DNA of 7,018 bases from Acetofilamentum sp. (GTDB lineage: Bacteria > Bacteroidota > Bacteroidia > Bacteroidales > JAFGUD01). The stretch is taken from NCBI GenBank assembly GCA_020722645.1, contig DYKL01000097.1:1-7018 (forward strand), given 5' to 3'. Numbering within the stretch: position 1 is the first letter of the stretch; every line of letters starts with the position of its first letter. Position numbers and translations under genes: made by a program. This document shows positions 5,786 through 7,018 of the stretch, piece after piece. The notes beneath the pieces were generated by a model. The model did no database searches, was not told where the DNA came from, and saw only the letters and a list, made by a program, of their open reading frames with translations.

Positions 5786-6640
5786 TTAATCTTTAATTTT
5801 TGAAATAAATTGTTCAATAATTTTAATTTGCTCAAAAAATTCAGGCACTTTGTCTATCAACAATTCACCGGCTGAATATAATTCGGCAACTTGACGACTA
5901 TTGGGAATTTTAGCAGCAATACTAATTTTTTCTTTGTCGCAATATTTTTCGACTTCATTGTTACCAATTCCATTGCGATTTATAATGACTGCAAAATTTT
6001 TACCCAATTTTCTGACTGTTTCAACGGCTAATTTCAGGTCGTTTAAACCAAAAGGAGTTGGTTCGGTTACTAAAAAAACAAAATCAGAATTTTTGAGGGT
6101 TTCAATAACAGGACAAGAAGTACCGGGAGGAGAGTCAAAAATTTTAATTATATTTCTGTCAAATTCTTTTTCTACAAATTCTATTGTTTGTGCAATCAAA
6201 GGAACTGCAAGCTCCTGACCAATATCAAGTTTGCTTTCGATAAAATGCAAATTTTCTGATTTGAAAGTTTGCATAACTCCCATTGGATTGCCTATCATTG
6301 GCAGGGCATTAAATTTACACAATTCCGAACAAGCATAGCAACTATGACACAATTGCGGGAAAACCACAATTTCTTTTGCAACTTTTGCAATTGCGTTGAA
6401 ATTGCAATTTTTGACACAATCACCGCACAGAGTACATTTTTCAGCAATCCATTGAGGTACTTGACGGGTTTTTATATAAATTTTATTTAGTTCGGCTTTT
6501 ACAAAAAGAAGTGAATTTGGCTCTTCGACATCTAAATCAACTAAAACAACAGGTTTTGTTTTAGATAAGTGATAAGCAAGATTTGTAGATACAGTAGTTT
6601 TTCCTGTTCCTCCCTTTCCGCTCGCAATTGCAATTTTCAT
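5786..6640 (-). CDS. MinD-superfamily P-loop ATPase with inserted 2x[4Fe-4S] ferredoxin domain (first of pair)
   Basis: A complete 284-residue paralog of the next gene. Deviant Walker A is SGKGGTGKT at 7-15 (Lys9, Lys14); VDLDVEEPN (34-42) and FDSPPGTSCPVI (168-179) are the switch motifs, and LVTEPTPFGLNDL (190-202) corresponds to the paralog's FVTEPTVSGVHDL. The eight ferredoxin Cys lie at 69/72/75/79 and 98/101/104/108, exactly the residue numbers of the partner, so the insert is in register. It differs from the partner in VDLDVEEPN versus DCDVDAAD and in lacking Pro after Cys108 (CKF instead of CPA), so the two are old, diverged paralogs, likely acting as a heterodimer. It starts 12 bp after the zinc-ribbon gene and has no Shine-Dalgarno sequence. 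Cytoplasmic; no membrane segment. Confidence 0.94.
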   Translation of the reverse strand: MKIAIASGKGGTGKTTVSTNLAYHLSKTKPVVLVDLDVEEPNSLLFVKAELNKIYIKTRQVPQWIAEKCTLCGDCVKNCNFNAIAKVAKEIVVFPQLCHSCYACSELCKFNALPMIGNPMGVMQTFKSENLHFIESKLDIGQELAVPLIAQTIEFVEKEFDRNIIKIFDSPPGTSCPVIETLKNSDFVFLVTEPTPFGLNDLKLAVETVRKLGKNFAVIINRNGIGNNEVEKYCDKEKISIAAKIPNSRQVAELYSAGELLIDKVPEFFEQIKIIEQFISKIKD

Positions 6641-6652
6641 AAAAAGAACTAA

Positions 6653-6850
6653 TTATTGTTTGTTTTTTCGTTTGTCATTTAAAAGTTCTTCGCGAATCAT
6701 AGGAGTTCCGCATTTCGGGCATTTGATAGTAGTACATTTAATACCATCAGTGTGAAGTACTTTTTCGCCACATTTTGCACAAACGCAGTATCCACCGGGT
6801 CCATAAGCACCGCCTTTATTTCTGCCTAATCTTGTATTTTTGTTTTTCAT
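6653..6850 (-). CDS. Small six-Cys zinc-ribbon/rubredoxin-like protein of the Fe-S ATPase operon
   Basis: A complete 65-residue basic protein. Residues 13-20 (GGAYGPGG) are a glycine-rich lead into CVCAKCGEK (22-30), then C39 and CPKCGTPM (44-51). The two CxxCG knuckles (24/27 and 44/47) make a four-Cys metal site of zinc-ribbon or rubredoxin type; Cys22 and Cys39 are extra and could be structural or regulatory. GPGG-CVCxxCG...CPKCGTPM proteins recur beside MinD-type Fe-S ATPases and NifX-like genes in anaerobes, as I recall the family. It may be a metal or electron-carrier partner; whether it holds Zn or Fe cannot be told from sequence. It lies 12 bp before the first ATPase gene. The ATG is preceded by AT-rich sequence without a Shine-Dalgarno site. 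Confidence 0.82.
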   Translation of the reverse strand: MKNKNTRLGRNKGGAYGPGGYCVCAKCGEKVLHTDGIKCTTIKCPKCGTPMIREELLNDKRKNKQ

Positions 6851-6876
6851 ATTTTTGTATTATTTTAATGTTTAAA

Positions 6877-6904
6877 AATGTCGGGATTTTTTAATCCCGA
6901 CATT
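6877..6904 (-). terminator. Perfect 12-bp hairpin between the DUF5320-like and zinc-ribbon genes
   Basis: Arms 6877-6888 and 6893-6904 pair perfectly (AATGTCGGGATT and its complement) around a TTTT loop on the plus strand. In the direction of transcription the stem is followed by a short T run (ATTTTTAAAC). It starts about 30 nt past the stop of the Gly/Arg-rich protein and ends 26 nt before the zinc-ribbon ATG. It may end most transcripts of the first gene, or act as an intercistronic stabiliser or attenuator. I see no good promoter between it and position 6850. Confidence 0.65.
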
Positions 6905-6934
6905 AAAAAAATCAACTAAAAAAACATACAACTT

Positions 6935-7018
6935 TTATTGGTCTCTGTTTCTTCCGAATAATCTCCAACCACGACCGCGACCTCTTCCGGCACCTTGACC
7001 TCTGCCTAGACCTCTGCC
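6935..7018 (-). CDS. C-terminal end of a Gly/Arg-rich DUF5320-like protein, 5' part outside window
   Basis: Twenty-seven codons and a TAA stop (6935-6937) are visible; the start lies beyond the right edge. The sequence GRGLGRGQGAGRGRGRGW followed by RLFGRNRDQ is a Gly-Arg tail. Short proteins with GxGPMTGRGxG repeats (DUF5320) commonly precede or follow NifX-like and Fe-S MinD ATPase genes in anaerobes, which is why I favour that family; the visible part alone only shows low-complexity Gly/Arg. It is probably the first or an early gene of the operon, separated from the next by the 6877-6904 hairpin. Confidence 0.6.
   Translation of the reverse strand, partial: GRGLGRGQGAGRGRGRGWRLFGRNRDQ

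Noticed and set aside
5292..6490. Plus-strand ORFs at 5292-5618, 5378-5650, 5901-6218 and 6269-6490
   Set aside because: They are antisense to the two Fe-S ATPases, which have all motifs intact.
3355..6640. A nitrogen-fixation gene cluster
   Set aside because: NifX-fold and NifH-superfamily proteins are present, but there is no nifHDK, nifE, nifN or radical-SAM NifB, and the ATPases are of the ferredoxin-insert MinD type, not NifH.

Overview
The window looks like a fragment of an AT-rich, probably anaerobic Bacteroidota chromosome. Starts have no recognisable Shine-Dalgarno sequence, one candidate promoter fits the Bacteroidota -7 element (TAnnTTTG), the secreted caspase/PEGA/FGE architecture and small Cys-anchored lipoprotein suit that phylum, and the Fe-S MinD ATPase/NifX cluster is typical of anaerobes. 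The assignment is inference from style; no marker gene is present. All convincing genes lie on the minus strand, so transcription runs from right to left.

Right half (about 3355-7018): a tightly packed minus-strand operon. In order of transcription it holds the Gly/Arg-rich end of a DUF5320-like protein (cut by the window edge), an intergenic hairpin, a 65-aa six-cysteine zinc-ribbon/rubredoxin-like protein, two tandem MinD-superfamily P-loop ATPases each with an inserted 2x[4Fe-4S] ferredoxin domain, two small NifX/NifB-C-terminal-like (FeMo-co binding fold) proteins, and an MBL-fold hydrolase of the dihydropterin-related family (COG1237-like). From the zinc-ribbon gene onward the gaps are 0-19 bp. 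The set resembles the orange-protein (ORP) gene neighbourhood of sulfate reducers and related clusters in other anaerobes. The likely theme is ATP-dependent handling, by paired Fe-S ATPases, of a metal-sulfur cluster bound by NifX-fold proteins. The true substrate is unknown.

Middle (about 1595-3354): an accessory, very AT-rich stretch. It holds one predicted lipoprotein with a Ca-binding-like D-x-N-x-D-G loop, a 193-bp element bounded by 21-bp imperfect inverted repeats and full of nested hairpins (MITE- or REP-like), a strong bidirectional terminator-like hairpin, and a short coding-like ORF. It also carries an 87-bp near-identical second copy of the 3' end of the MBL gene, broken by a CAG-to-TAG change. 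The two copies flank the lipoprotein gene and the hairpin element as direct repeats, so the 1.3 kb between them looks like a small islet inserted at, or duplicated with, the MBL gene's 3' end.

Left end (1-1594): a large secreted caspase-like (C14) protein, truncated by the window edge. It has a signal peptide, a caspase domain with an intact His/Cys dyad and a perfect EF-hand-like loop, a proline linker, three PEGA-like repeats, an Asn-rich linker, and the first residues of a formylglycine-generating-enzyme (SUMF1)-type domain.
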